Part shown: piece after piece, positions 9,524 to 18,747 of the stretch
Layout of the letters: the number at the start of each line of letters is the position of its first letter
Position numbering within the stretch: position 1 is the first letter of the stretch
The notes under the pieces: model-generated
What the model saw: the letters and a program-made list of their open reading frames with translations, nothing else
Databases searched by the model: none
What the model was told of the DNA's origin: nothing
NCBI RefSeq assembly: GCF_000171815.1
Contig: NZ_ABGR01000002.1
Coordinates: forward strand, 535,541 to 599,540
Source: Vibrio sp. AND4
Lineage (GTDB): Bacteria > Pseudomonadota > Gammaproteobacteria > Enterobacterales > Vibrionaceae
DNA: 64,000 nt
Direction of reading: 5' to 3'
Position numbers and translations under genes: made by a program

Positions 9524-10127
9524 TAGTTTGAGCATCAAAATCATTAAATGGCCACTAACACGAAGCGCAAAGCTGATTGATAAGTGTGGCGTAACGGCCA
9601 ACCAAACCACGCTGTTCGGTTTTGCCCTCGGCTGTCTTGCCCTACCCGCACTGTTAGCAGAACAATACGAACTAGCATTAGTATTTATCCTGCTGAATCG
9701 AATTTGTGACGGATTAGATGGCGCATTGGCCAGAATTCAAGGTATTACCGATGCAGGAGGGTTTCTCGATATCAGCTTGGATTTCCTGTTCTACTCACTA
9801 ATTCCGTTTGGATTTGTGTTGGCAAACCCAGATCAAAATGCCATCGCAGGCGCGTTCTTGATCTTCTCATTTATTGGCACAGGGAGCAGCTTCTTAGCAT
9901 TTGCGATCATGGCAAGTAAACGTGGTATCGACAATCCGGTTTACAAGCACAAGTCACTTTACTATATGAGCGGTCTAACAGAAGGTACAGAGACCATAGG
10001 TTGCTTCGTATTGTTCTGTTTGTTCCCACAGCATTTTACCGTGATTGCGTATATCTTTGGTGCGGCATGCTGGTTTACCACATTTACGCGTATTTATTTT
10101 GGGTTTCATACACTCAAAGGCAACTAG
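9516..10127 (+). CDS. ynjF: CDP-alcohol phosphatidyltransferase family protein, YnjF-like
   Basis: A 203-residue membrane protein with the complete family signature D-x2-DG-x2-AR-x8-G-x3-D-x3-D, seen as DGLDGALAR...GGFLDISLD near residues 67-91, plus several transmembrane helices. Such enzymes transfer a phosphoalcohol from a CDP-linked donor to an acceptor alcohol, usually in lipid synthesis. GGGAGG precedes the ATG, which overlaps the ATPase gene. The E. coli homologue sits in the same ynj cluster. Donor and acceptor are unknown. Confidence 0.9.
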   Translation: MLDSLSIKIIKWPLTRSAKLIDKCGVTANQTTLFGFALGCLALPALLAEQYELALVFILLNRICDGLDGALARIQGITDAGGFLDISLDFLFYSLIPFGFVLANPDQNAIAGAFLIFSFIGTGSSFLAFAIMASKRGIDNPVYKHKSLYYMSGLTEGTETIGCFVLFCLFPQHFTVIAYIFGAACWFTTFTRIYFGFHTLKGN

Positions 10128-10217
10128 CCCATCACAGGCCACAGTTTCTTAAAGCATCAAGGCACATGCGAAATAGAGGTATATACTCTTTGTATGGAGA
10201 AACCATTCGGAGGCTAT

Positions 10218-10697
10218 ATGAAAAAATACTTCAAGCTGGGCATACCACTCACAATTTCTTGTGCGGTTTTGCTTGGTGGCTGTAGCTCACCTAACCCGTA
10301 CGGAGATGCATACGGCTCGACAGACACTCGTAAAGTTCAGCAGGTTTACTACGGAACCGTAGAAAAAGTTGCACCAGTCACCATCGATGCCTCTACTCAA
10401 TCCAACGCCATCGGCACAATTGCAGGTGCCGCCGTGGGTGGTATTTTAGGGTCGAAAGTTGGAGGTGGTTCTGGTTCGGATATCGCCGCTATTGGTGGTG
10501 GTTTGCTAGGTGGTTATGCTGGTAGTAAAGCCGCTGAAGCAACTGCGAAAAAAAACGGTGTAAACCTGACCATTCGCCTAGAGAGTGGAAAGATCATTTC
10601 TGTCGTTCAAGAAGCAAATCCAAATATGATTTTCCAGCCAGGGCAAGCCGTCCAAGTCAACATGTCTGGTAGTGACGCAAGAGTTGTTCCTCGCTGA
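10218..10697 (+). CDS. slyB: Glycine-zipper outer-membrane lipoprotein SlyB
   Basis: A 159-residue lipoprotein with lipobox LLGGC (Cys at about 22), a central glycine-zipper segment rich in GxxxG (IAGAAVGGILGSKVGGG...GGGLLGGYAGS) and a C-terminal beta-rich SlyB/Pcp domain. The start at 10218 follows CGGAGG; an ATG eight codons earlier would add residues ahead of the signal peptide. In enterobacteria SlyB stabilises the outer membrane and belongs to the PhoPQ regulon. A TATACT -10-like element lies near 10183. Confidence 0.9.
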   Translation: MKKYFKLGIPLTISCAVLLGGCSSPNPYGDAYGSTDTRKVQQVYYGTVEKVAPVTIDASTQSNAIGTIAGAAVGGILGSKVGGGSGSDIAAIGGGLLGGYAGSKAAEATAKKNGVNLTIRLESGKIISVVQEANPNMIFQPGQAVQVNMSGSDARVVPR

Positions 10698-10733
10698 TTT
10701 GAGCACTATTCGTCCGTTCCATTGGTCTGCTTT

Positions 10734-10785
10734 ATACCCAAGTAACCTCGAGATGCTTGGTTCAGCGAGAATGACTTGGGTATAT
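10734..10785. repeat. Dispersed palindromic repeat, intact copy B (52 bp)
   Basis: Perfect 11-bp terminal inverted repeats (TATACCCAAGT at 10734-10744, ACTTGGGTATA at 10775-10785) flank a 30-bp core. It lies between slyB and the next gene. This is the best preserved of five related copies or fragments in the window. Confidence 0.88.
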
Positions 10786-10805
10786 ATAGTCTAAAGTTGC
10801 TGATC

Positions 10806-10850
10806 CGCGCAAGCACTCGTCACTTACTCACAGGCTTGCGCGTTCCTTTT
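10806..10850 (+). terminator. Possible slyB terminator
   Basis: A 9-bp GC-rich stem (CGCGCAAGC/GCTTGCGCG) with a 19-nt loop, followed by TTCCTTTTTG. The long loop makes it a weak candidate. Confidence 0.45.
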
Positions 10851-10983
10851 TGTATCAAGTTTGGGCTTTGTTGCGTAATTCACTTTCTAAGTGGAACAAT
10901 ATCGCCCGATCTTTCCATGGTTCTTCGCGTGTTTGCTAGAGTAAGCTAGGCAAAAACTTTTACACCTGTGATCGTTGATAACC

Positions 10984-11916
10984 TCAACTAAACAGCAAAA
11001 CCTTCAGCGCAGCTTCGCTATCGACATCCATAAACTCTGGTGGGTTATCTAAACGCTCACGGAATGTCAGCTCAGGCGCTTCTTCCCTCATGCTTTCAAT
11101 TAAGAAATCGCTGGTCACTGATGGCGAGTTAACACACGCTAACACCTGACCACCCTCTGCCAATAAATCTGGCAAACGGCGAAGAATCTTTTTGTAATCT
11201 TTGGTGAGTGCAAAGCTGCCTTTCTGGAATGACGGCGGATCAATGATGATCATATCGTACTGGCCCGCTTTCTTAATCTTGCCCCACGACTTAAAAATAT
11301 CGTGCCCCATAAAACTGACTTGGTTGATATTATGGCCATTCAACTTATGGTTTTCACGACCTTTAGCCAGTGATGCCCTAGCCATGTCGACGTTAACCAC
11401 TTTATCCGCACCACCAGCAATTGCTGCCACAGAAAAGCCACACGTGTAAGCAAACAGGTTAAGTACGTTTTTGTGCTTCGCGTTTTCACGTACCCAGTCG
11501 CGACCATAGCGCATATCAAGGAATAGACCGAAGTTCTGGTTACGACCAATGTCTAACTGATACGTCAAACCACTTTCTTCAACCACAGGTCGAGCATCTA
11601 ACTCACCCAATAGAATTTCAGAAGGTGCGCCGTCAGCGTAACGGTGCTGAATCACGATAGTACGACCTTGTTTCTCTGTCCACAGAGCAGACTCAGAGAG
11701 CGCGTTCAATCCTGCCTTTAACCCGCCGAGAAACGCCTCATCCACCTCTTTAAATAGGTTAATGATCAACTGACCTTGTAACCAATCACAGGTGATTTGC
11801 TCTAAACCTTCAAATCGACGGCCCCGACCGTGAAACAGTCGGCGAATTTCATTTGGAGCTTGCGTAAGCTCAGCTTCTAGATGCTGGAAAAACAGCGGAA
11901 GTTGTGATGCTTGCAT
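10984..11916 (-). CDS. Class I SAM-dependent methyltransferase, RlmI-like
   Basis: A 310-residue methyltransferase of the PF10672 type. The SAM-binding motif I is NLFAYTCGFSVAA, an acidic residue follows (VNVDMARASL), and the catalytic motif IIIDPPSF is typical of RNA base methyltransferases such as RlmI and RlmK. The N-terminal 100 residues are not the PUA domain of RlmI. A role in rRNA modification is likely, but the target base is unknown. It runs in the same direction as the downstream end of the pseudouridine synthase gene, 31 nt away, so the two probably share a transcript. Confidence 0.85.
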   Translation of the reverse strand: MQASQLPLFFQHLEAELTQAPNEIRRLFHGRGRRFEGLEQITCDWLQGQLIINLFKEVDEAFLGGLKAGLNALSESALWTEKQGRTIVIQHRYADGAPSEILLGELDARPVVEESGLTYQLDIGRNQNFGLFLDMRYGRDWVRENAKHKNVLNLFAYTCGFSVAAIAGGADKVVNVDMARASLAKGRENHKLNGHNINQVSFMGHDIFKSWGKIKKAGQYDMIIIDPPSFQKGSFALTKDYKKILRRLPDLLAEGGQVLACVNSPSVTSDFLIESMREEAPELTFRERLDNPPEFMDVDSEAALKVLLFS

Positions 11917-11947
11917 CGAATTCTCTTATTCGTTTTCTTTGTGATGG

Positions 11948-12640
11948 TTATTTGATCGTAGGCCAGTTAAGTTCCCACGGAGAAAGCCAAGTATCGACAC
12001 CTTGAGATACGATTTCTTTGTGCCATTTAATGCCCAGCGCCTTATGTGTACGTGGATCGCAAACAAAGCGATGTGTTTCACCTTGATACGGGAAACACAA
12101 TGAAAATGCATGTAAGTAACCACGGTCAGCGTCATTACCTGCATTGTAAATGTGATCGCCAACAATACCTGACCCCACTGATTTTAATGCCACGCGAATT
12201 TGGTGGGTTTTGCCAGTGTGCGGCTTGCATAAAAACAGACGCTCTCCCGACTCTGCAGCGAGCGAGAAGAATTGAGTAATCGCTGGATTCGTTTTGCTGT
12301 TAACCAGTTTCCACGAGGAACGACGAGAACGCTCCATGTCACCGATGACCAAACCTTGCTTTTTCTTGGGCTTTTTTGAGCCAATCGCCAGGTAGAACTT
12401 CTCTACTTCACGGTCTGCAAATGCCTGAGACAACGCACTTGCCGCTTTCGCATTGCGGCCCAAAAGCAAAATACCAGAAGTCATTTTGTCGAGACGGTGG
12501 ATAAGATACAACTGCTCATCACCACTTTGTTTTGCTACTTCTTGCAGCAGCATGGTATCGCCATCGTCCTTGTGTACTGAGACATTGGGATGTTTATTGA
12601 TGACCAAAAAATCTGGCTGAGTGTGTAGAATGTCGAACAT
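11948..12640 (-). CDS. RluA-family pseudouridine synthase (TIGR01621-like)
   Basis: A 230-residue enzyme with the RluA-family catalytic motif HRLDKMTSG around residue 45, whose Asp attacks the uridine base. Downstream are the conserved GRNAKAASAL segment and a KPHTGKTHQIRVAL motif. There is no S4 domain, and the short length matches the TIGR01621 subgroup. The RNA target is unknown. It lies just upstream of the methyltransferase gene, which suggests a small RNA-modification unit. Confidence 0.9.
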   Translation of the reverse strand: MFDILHTQPDFLVINKHPNVSVHKDDGDTMLLQEVAKQSGDEQLYLIHRLDKMTSGILLLGRNAKAASALSQAFADREVEKFYLAIGSKKPKKKQGLVIGDMERSRRSSWKLVNSKTNPAITQFFSLAAESGERLFLCKPHTGKTHQIRVALKSVGSGIVGDHIYNAGNDADRGYLHAFSLCFPYQGETHRFVCDPRTHKALGIKWHKEIVSQGVDTWLSPWELNWPTIK

Positions 12641-12707
12641 AAAAAACGGGCTCCACGTTTAGAGCCAGAAGTATACCGATTCTCAGCGATTAGGCGAACT
12701 TAAATGT

Positions 12708-12756
12708 GTACCCAGGTACCCTCGGGGGGCTTGACTCAGCAAGAGTAACTTGGTTT
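12708..12756. repeat. Dispersed palindromic repeat, diverged copy C
   Basis: It begins GTACCCAGGTACCCTCG and ends AGTAACTTGG, aligned with copy B but with several substitutions, including a G-run in the core. Confidence 0.6.
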
Positions 12757-12837
12757 GCTGACGAAGCGTTAATTTAAAGGTCTCGTGGTCCTTAACCAAG
12801 AATAGGTAATGCCTTTCAACCAATCAATAATGAATAC

Positions 12838-12868
12838 AAAAGCGGGAGCCTATAAGAGGCTCCCGCTT
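12838..12868 (-). terminator. Terminator of the NSS transporter gene
   Basis: An 11-bp stem (AAGCGGGAGCC/GGCTCCCGCTT) with a 7-nt loop. On the minus strand it is followed by a short T-run. Confidence 0.88.
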
Positions 12869-12901
12869 GTCAACTTCCGATTTAGGTCGGCTGTGTTTCG
12901 C

Positions 12902-14329
12902 TTACAACTTCTTAGAGAAAATACCAGCAAGTACAATAATACCTATACCTACTAGCATGATTTCACCCTTACCGCTGTCGAACCCAGACTTGATACCCAT
13001 AAAGGCTACGATAGCAATAGCAACAGGGATTACGTATTTAACTAGGTTGTACCAAAGGCCAAATAGTGGGAAAGAAACGTTACCATCGTTCGTGATTTCT
13101 TTCTCAAGATCAGCACGGTTTAAGCGCCAGCCAGCAAAGATACATACCAACATACCGCCAACCGCTAGGAAGATCTTATCGGTCAATAGATCGAAGATAT
13201 CGAATGCGCCAGTACCGAATAAAGTTGGACCAACACCACCAAGAGATAGTGATGCAATCACACATAGTACAGCCATAACTAAGCTCGAAGAAATTACTGC
13301 TGTCGAGCGTTTCAAGCCTTTTTCATCGATTAAGTAAGACACGACAACCTCAAGCAGAGAAACCGAAGACGTCAGTGCTGCGACTGTTAGACCAATGAAA
13401 AACATAAGAGCGAGTAGAAAACCAATTACGCCGCCCATTTCAGCAAACAACTGAGGTACAACAACAAATACAAGACCAGGGCCAGCTGCGGGCTCCATAC
13501 CAAAGGCGAACATTGCCGGGAACATGGCGACACCCGCTAGAATCGCAACACCTGTATCCATCGCAGTAACCAAACCTGTGGTTTGAACTAGGTTTTCTTT
13601 TCTCTTCAAGTAAGAGCCGTAAGTCATCATACAACCCATACCAAGGCTTAAAGAGAAGAATGCCTGCCCCAACGCCGCCAGCACTACATTGCTGTCCACT
13701 TTTGAGAAGTCTGGCATGAATAGGAATTCAAGTCCCGCCATCGCACCCGGTAGCATCAAACCTTTCACTGAAACAACGATCAGGATAAGGAATAGAAGAG
13801 GCATAAGAATTTTACCCGCTTTCTCAATACCACCAGAAATGCCTTTCATTACGATTACGATATTAAGGCATAGGTAAATGCCCATCCACATCAGAGGTTG
13901 AAGCGGATGTGAAATGAATCCACCGAAGCTGTCACCAATGGCTTCAGGAGTACTAAGCAACCCGCCGCCGACTTTGAAAATGTATGCTAGCGCCCAGCCA
14001 CCCACGACAGGGTAGAAGCCCATGATCAGTAAACCACTTAGGACACCAATAACACCAGTAAATGCCCAGCGACGGTCAGTCGACTTAAAAGCGCCGACGG
14101 CTGACAGACCAGTCTTACGACCAATAGCAAACTCCGTAAGCATTACGCTAAAGCCGATAAAAATAACAAACAGCAGGTAAATAGCGACGAACGCACCACC
14201 GCCGCTCTCACCAGCTGTATACGGAAACTTCCAAATATTACCTAAACCGACAGCGGAACCCGCTGCTGCCATTACGAAGCCTAGTTTAGACCCCCACGTA
14301 TCACGTGATGCTGCTGTATTTGTAGCCAC
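12902..14329 (-). CDS. Sodium-dependent transporter, NSS/SNF family
   Basis: A 475-residue membrane protein with about 11-12 hydrophobic segments. The N-terminal signature GSAVGLGNIWKFPY is the Na+-binding TM1 of the neurotransmitter:sodium symporter family (LeuT, MhsT, TnaT). The GTG start at 14329 is chosen because GGAGAAA lies just upstream; the frame is open 25 codons further, but those residues do not fit the family. The substrate is probably an amino acid, driven by the Na+ gradient that Vibrio maintains. It has its own terminator. Confidence 0.93.
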   Translation of the reverse strand: MATNTAASRDTWGSKLGFVMAAAGSAVGLGNIWKFPYTAGESGGGAFVAIYLLFVIFIGFSVMLTEFAIGRKTGLSAVGAFKSTDRRWAFTGVIGVLSGLLIMGFYPVVGGWALAYIFKVGGGLLSTPEAIGDSFGGFISHPLQPLMWMGIYLCLNIVIVMKGISGGIEKAGKILMPLLFLILIVVSVKGLMLPGAMAGLEFLFMPDFSKVDSNVVLAALGQAFFSLSLGMGCMMTYGSYLKRKENLVQTTGLVTAMDTGVAILAGVAMFPAMFAFGMEPAAGPGLVFVVVPQLFAEMGGVIGFLLALMFFIGLTVAALTSSVSLLEVVVSYLIDEKGLKRSTAVISSSLVMAVLCVIASLSLGGVGPTLFGTGAFDIFDLLTDKIFLAVGGMLVCIFAGWRLNRADLEKEITNDGNVSFPLFGLWYNLVKYVIPVAIAIVAFMGIKSGFDSGKGEIMLVGIGIIVLAGIFSKKL

Positions 14330-14702
14330 GCTTTTTCTCCAAAATGTTGTGTTTGCAAAAAGGATAGGCGTCGAGAGTATGTTTGTGTAAATATGAATAT
14401 ACACTTATAAGGTGTTTAAGTGACGCTCTATGTATAGTCAGTAAAGCAGTTTCAATATAAAATTGGAAGCCCGTACAGAACATTTACCGCACAAATATAT
14501 TTTCACTCCTTCCATATGCTGTTTTTTTGTGCAAAATCTACCACATCATCCAATTTTCTTTGCACCGACGAAACGAAATAAACATCACTATAAAATAGCT
14601 CTCATATTACAAATATTGTTTTACTAGTAAGATTATGAAAATAGTTCCCCGTTCTGGCATTTACGCTTAATATCCATATTGGATTTATTACTTTTGACTT
14701 AT
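14330..14702. other. Divergent intergenic region between the NSS transporter and cls
   Basis: About 370 nt, very AT-rich. It must contain promoters for both directions. I see no repeat, RNA or clear operator. Confidence 0.45.
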
Positions 14703-16157
14703 ATGGACAAGTTCTATCATTTTATTACCCTTGCTGGTATTGGGCTTTACTGGTTTCTCGTTGCTGGTGTGACTATTCGCGTCGTTTTGAAACGTCGCGC
14801 TGTTAGCATCTCTCTTGCGTGGCTGATGATCATCTACATTCTGCCTGTGCTTGGCATTGCTTGCTATTTCTTGTTTGGTGAGCTTAACCTTGGTCGAAAA
14901 CGTGCAGAAAGGGCCAGATTGATGTTCACACCTTTCCAACAGTGGTTCACTCAGTTGAACGACTGTAACGCGCATGTTCCCGAAGCAATGGGACGCCATA
15001 TTTATCGCATTGACGAGTTATGTAACAATCGCTTGGGGCTTCCTGCACTCAGTGGTAACACTCTTTCTCTTCAGCGATCACCAGACGAGATCCTTCACTC
15101 CATCATTGAAGATATTGAAAAAGCACAACACAGTATTCGCATGGTGTTCTACATTTGGCACCCCGGCGGCTTAGCCGACTCTGTCGCTTCAGCACTCATT
15201 CAAGCGGCGAAACGTGGTGTGGACGTAAAACTGCTTCTCGACTCTGCTGGCAGTCCGCGTTTCTTCCGCAGCCCTTGGTATAAAATGATGAAAGATGCGG
15301 GTATCGATGTGGTGCAAGCATTAGAAGTAAAAATGTGGCGTATCTTCCTGCGCCGGCTGGACTTGCGCCAACACCGAAAAATCATTGTCATCGATAACGA
15401 GATCGCCTATACGGGCTCAATGAACTTGGTTGACCCTGCTTTCTTTAAACAAAGCCGTGGTGTTGGACAGTGGATTGATATCATGGTGCGTATTACTGGC
15501 CCAACAGTAAACGTATTGAGTGCGATCCACTGTTGGGACTGGGAAGTCGAAACGGGCGATAGACAACTGCCGACGCACCCTGAATGCAAAGTCGACGACG
15601 ATAAGTACCAACATCCAATTCAAGTCGTGCCGTCAGGGCCGGGAATGCCGGAATACTTAATTTACCAAGTTTTGACCTTGGCAATCAACCAAGCGAATCG
15701 CTTGGTAAGGATTACGACTCCTTACTTTGTTCCAAGCACTGACCTACTCGAAACCTTAAAAATGACGGCACAACGGGGAGTGAATGTAGAGCTGATCATT
15801 CCTCATAAGAACGATTCTATGATGGTACAGTGGGCATCTCGTGCTTTCTACAGTGAGCTCATGTTCGCTGGTGTGAAAATCTATGAGTTCTATGGCGGTT
15901 TACTGCATACAAAATCAGTCGTGATTGATGACCAGTTCTGTCTAGTTGGCACAGTGAATATGGATATGCGAAGCCTATGGTTAAACTTTGAAGTAACACT
16001 TGCAGTAGATGACGAAACATTCACCAAGCAGATGGCGTATTTGCAAGATACCTATATCCAGCAGTCTCATACCGTCGATAAAAATGAGTGGGCGAAGCGC
16101 AGTATATTTTCTCGCCTATTAGAGCGTGTGTTCTACTTATTTAATCCGTTGCTGTAA
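14703..16157 (+). CDS. cls: Cardiolipin synthase A
   Basis: A 484-residue inner-membrane enzyme closely resembling E. coli ClsA (486 residues). It has two N-terminal transmembrane helices followed by two phospholipase D domains. Their HKD motifs are HRKIIVIDNEIAYTGSMN and HTKSVVIDDQFCLVGTVN. It condenses two phosphatidylglycerols into cardiolipin and glycerol. The ATG at 14703 aligns with the ClsA start; an upstream TTG (14679) in frame is less likely. Confidence 0.96.
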   Translation: MDKFYHFITLAGIGLYWFLVAGVTIRVVLKRRAVSISLAWLMIIYILPVLGIACYFLFGELNLGRKRAERARLMFTPFQQWFTQLNDCNAHVPEAMGRHIYRIDELCNNRLGLPALSGNTLSLQRSPDEILHSIIEDIEKAQHSIRMVFYIWHPGGLADSVASALIQAAKRGVDVKLLLDSAGSPRFFRSPWYKMMKDAGIDVVQALEVKMWRIFLRRLDLRQHRKIIVIDNEIAYTGSMNLVDPAFFKQSRGVGQWIDIMVRITGPTVNVLSAIHCWDWEVETGDRQLPTHPECKVDDDKYQHPIQVVPSGPGMPEYLIYQVLTLAINQANRLVRITTPYFVPSTDLLETLKMTAQRGVNVELIIPHKNDSMMVQWASRAFYSELMFAGVKIYEFYGGLLHTKSVVIDDQFCLVGTVNMDMRSLWLNFEVTLAVDDETFTKQMAYLQDTYIQQSHTVDKNEWAKRSIFSRLLERVFYLFNPLL

Positions 16158-16188
16158 TAAATAACCTATAGTTCCTAACACTCTATCT

Positions 16189-16217
16189 AACCGGCAGGTT
16201 CATACTGTCGGTTTCTT
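16189..16217 (+). terminator. Terminator after cls
   Basis: A 9-bp stem (AACCGGCAG/CTGTCGGTT, one G-U pair) with a 7-nt loop, then TTTCTT. Confidence 0.65.
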
Positions 16218-16339
16218 ATTTACTTCTCTATTCTACGTTTTTCGAGTGATGCTCCGACAAGTCACTTCATTTCCCTTGCAAACCACCCTTGCTCCATGTT
16301 TTAAATACTAAGATTTCGTATTATAGACAGGGAACTTTT

Positions 16340-17545
16340 ATGTCAGAGGGCAAAAAGACCAAGCTCGTTACCGCAGGTCGCAACAAGAAATGGACTAACG
16401 GTGTGGTCAACCCACCAGTACAACGGGCATCTACCATAGTATTCGATACCGTTGCTGAGAAAAACCAAGCGACGATCAATCGCGCTAACAAAACGCTCTT
16501 CTATGGACGCCGAGGCACAAATACACACTTCGCCTTTCAAGACGCTATGGTGGAAGTAGAAGGCGGCGCTGGCTGTGCGCTTTACCCGTGTGGCACAGCT
16601 GCGATTTCTAACGCCATACTGTCTTTTGTCAAAACGGGCGATCATATCTTGATGGTCGATACCTGCTACGAGCCGACGCGCGATTTTTGTGACACCATCA
16701 TGAAGAAGATGGGCGTCGAAACCACTTACTTCGATCCTATGATTGGAGCGGACATTCGCGACCTTATTCAGCCGAATACAACCGTGCTTTTCTTGGAGTC
16801 TCCTGGTTCAATCACCATGGAAGTGATGGATGTTCCTACCCTAGCAAACATTGCCCACGAACAAGACGTCATCGTCATGTTGGATAACACATGGGCTGCT
16901 GGCGTGAACTTCTCCCCATTTGAACATGGTGTTGATATCTCTATCCAAGCAGCGACCAAGTACATCGTTGGACACTCAGATGTTATGTTGGGTACAGCGG
17001 TTGCCTGTGAGAAATACTGGGACCAATTGCGTGAGCAAAGTTACCTGATGGGTCAATGCGTGTCTCCTGATGACGCGTACCTTGCTCTGCGCGGTATTCG
17101 CACTCTGGATGTGCGTCTACGCCAACATGCAGAAAATAGTCTCAAGATAGCAAAATGGTTGGCAACTCGCCCTGAAGTCGATCACGTTCGCCATCCAGCT
17201 CTAGAAAGCTGTCCGGGTCATGAATTTTTTAAGCGTGATTTCACTGGCGGTAATGGCCTGTTCTCATTCGTTTTGAAGACATCGTATACAAAAGCAACGA
17301 CAGCATTCTTGGATGGCATGCAACACTTCAGTATGGGGTATTCATGGGGTGGTTTCGAGAGTTTGATTTTAGCCAACGAACCAAAAAGTTTTGACAATTT
17401 GCGCACAGTAGCGAATCCAAACTTCGAAGGTACGTTGGTACGTCTGCACATTGGCCTTGAAAATGTGGAAGATCTCATTGCCGACCTTGAAGCAGGTTTC
17501 GAACGATACAACGACCTAGTGCTTATGAGAGAAGTATCTTTATAA
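16340..17545 (+). CDS. metC: Cystathionine beta-lyase
   Basis: A 401-residue PLP enzyme of the Cys/Met metabolism family. The PLP lysine lies in [14 protein letters not shown]. Other family signatures are YGRRGTNTH near the N-terminus and [14 protein letters not shown]. It converts cystathionine to homocysteine, pyruvate and ammonia in methionine synthesis. The ATG at 16340 follows GGGAAC and matches MetC starts ([14 protein letters not shown]); the longer frame adds 17 unlikely residues. No MetJ box is obvious upstream. Confidence 0.93.
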   Translation: MSEGKKTKLVTAGRNKKWTNGVVNPPVQRASTIVFDTVAEKNQATINRANKTLFYGRRGTNTHFAFQDAMVEVEGGAGCALYPCGTAAISNAILSFVKTGDHILMVDTCYEPTRDFCDTIMKKMGVETTYFDPMIGADIRDLIQPNTTVLFLESPGSITMEVMDVPTLANIAHEQDVIVMLDNTWAAGVNFSPFEHGVDISIQAATKYIVGHSDVMLGTAVACEKYWDQLREQSYLMGQCVSPDDAYLALRGIRTLDVRLRQHAENSLKIAKWLATRPEVDHVRHPALESCPGHEFFKRDFTGGNGLFSFVLKTSYTKATTAFLDGMQHFSMGYSWGGFESLILANEPKSFDNLRTVANPNFEGTLVRLHIGLENVEDLIADLEAGFERYNDLVLMREVSL

Positions 17546-17564
17546 ACGCTTGGACAATCGAATA

Positions 17565-17596
17565 AATAGCCTCGTATTTCGAGGCTATTCTCCTTT
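17565..17596 (+). terminator. Terminator after metC
   Basis: A perfect 10-bp stem (AATAGCCTCG/CGAGGCTATT) with a 5-nt loop, then CTCCTTTT. Confidence 0.85.
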
Positions 17597-17807
17597 TATC
17601 GGCAGTCTATCAAATTAACACTAAAACACTGCCTTGATAAAAATCTCCCCATCCCTCCACATTCGCCAATTTAATGTTCATTAAAACTGTTGATTTTCTT
17701 TTGAACAGTCACAGAACAAAACAATCCACTGCGAATGAATGTCTCATACTGAAAACTTGTCTTCTAATTTGTAAGCCGACACAGGGTCACACCATAAGGA
17801 GAAAGTT

Positions 17808-18734
17808 TTGAAACTAAAAATCATAACAACAATGCTTTTCACTTTGAGCACATTACCCTTTTCATCTTCCAACGCCAGTGACTACACAGAAACAAAATAC
17901 CCCATCGTCCTTGTTCACGGATTATTTGGCTTTAATACCTTAGCCGGTGTCGATTACTTCTACGGTATTCCTCACTCTCTGACCAAGGACGGGGCAACCG
18001 TTTATCTCACACAAGTTTCCGCAGCCAACAGCAGTGAAGCACGTGGAGAGCAGCTTCTGGCTCAGGTTGAAACATTACTTGCTGCAACAGGAGCAGAAAA
18101 GGTCAACTTAATGGGACATAGCCAAGGAGGACCGACAACACGTTACGTTGCTTCAATACGCCCCGATTTGGTGGCATCAGTAACCAGCATCGGTGGTGTG
18201 AACAAAGGGTCCAAAGTGGCTGATATCATAAGAAACAATATTCGCGAAGGCTCCACCGGTGAGGATATTGCGGTAAAACTGGCAGAAGGGTTAGTGACAC
18301 TCATCAACCTATTGTCTGGTGGTGCTGACCTTGCTCAAGATCCACTCGCTTCCTTAGGCTCACTCACCACTGAGGGTGCACTCAAATTTAACCAGTATTA
18401 CCCTGAGGGCTTGCCAACCAGCGCATGTGGAGAGGGTGACTTATTGGCTGAAAATGGCGTGCACTACTATTCATGGACAGGATCTTCAACCTTTACCAAT
18501 CTTTTTGATCCTACAAGCAGTGCGATGTTGATTTTGGGCCTGGCGTTCGATTCTCCTAACGACGGGCTTGTAGATGCGTGCAGCACTCACTTAGGCAAAG
18601 TGATTCGTGATGATTACAAAATGAACCACCTTGATGAAATCAACGGCCTACTCGGTATCCACCATCTTTTTGAGACCGATCCACTAACACTGTACCGCCA
18701 GCACGCGAATCGTCTAAAACTTCAAGGCTTGTAA
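17808..18734 (+). CDS. Secreted triacylglycerol lipase (family I)
   Basis: A 308-residue lipase with a signal peptide (about residues 1-24, ending SNAS). The mature N-terminus YPIVLVHGLFGF forms the oxyanion region, and GHSQGG holds the catalytic Ser. The later Asp and His fall in NDGLVD and GIHHL. This is the Pseudomonas/Vibrio foldase-dependent lipase family, exported by Sec and then the type II system. The start codon is TTG, supported by AAGGAG seven nt upstream. Its foldase gene follows 13 nt downstream. Confidence 0.93.
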   Translation: MKLKIITTMLFTLSTLPFSSSNASDYTETKYPIVLVHGLFGFNTLAGVDYFYGIPHSLTKDGATVYLTQVSAANSSEARGEQLLAQVETLLAATGAEKVNLMGHSQGGPTTRYVASIRPDLVASVTSIGGVNKGSKVADIIRNNIREGSTGEDIAVKLAEGLVTLINLLSGGADLAQDPLASLGSLTTEGALKFNQYYPEGLPTSACGEGDLLAENGVHYYSWTGSSTFTNLFDPTSSAMLILGLAFDSPNDGLVDACSTHLGKVIRDDYKMNHLDEINGLLGIHHLFETDPLTLYRQHANRLKLQGL

Positions 18735-18747
18735 CAAGGAGTCAATC

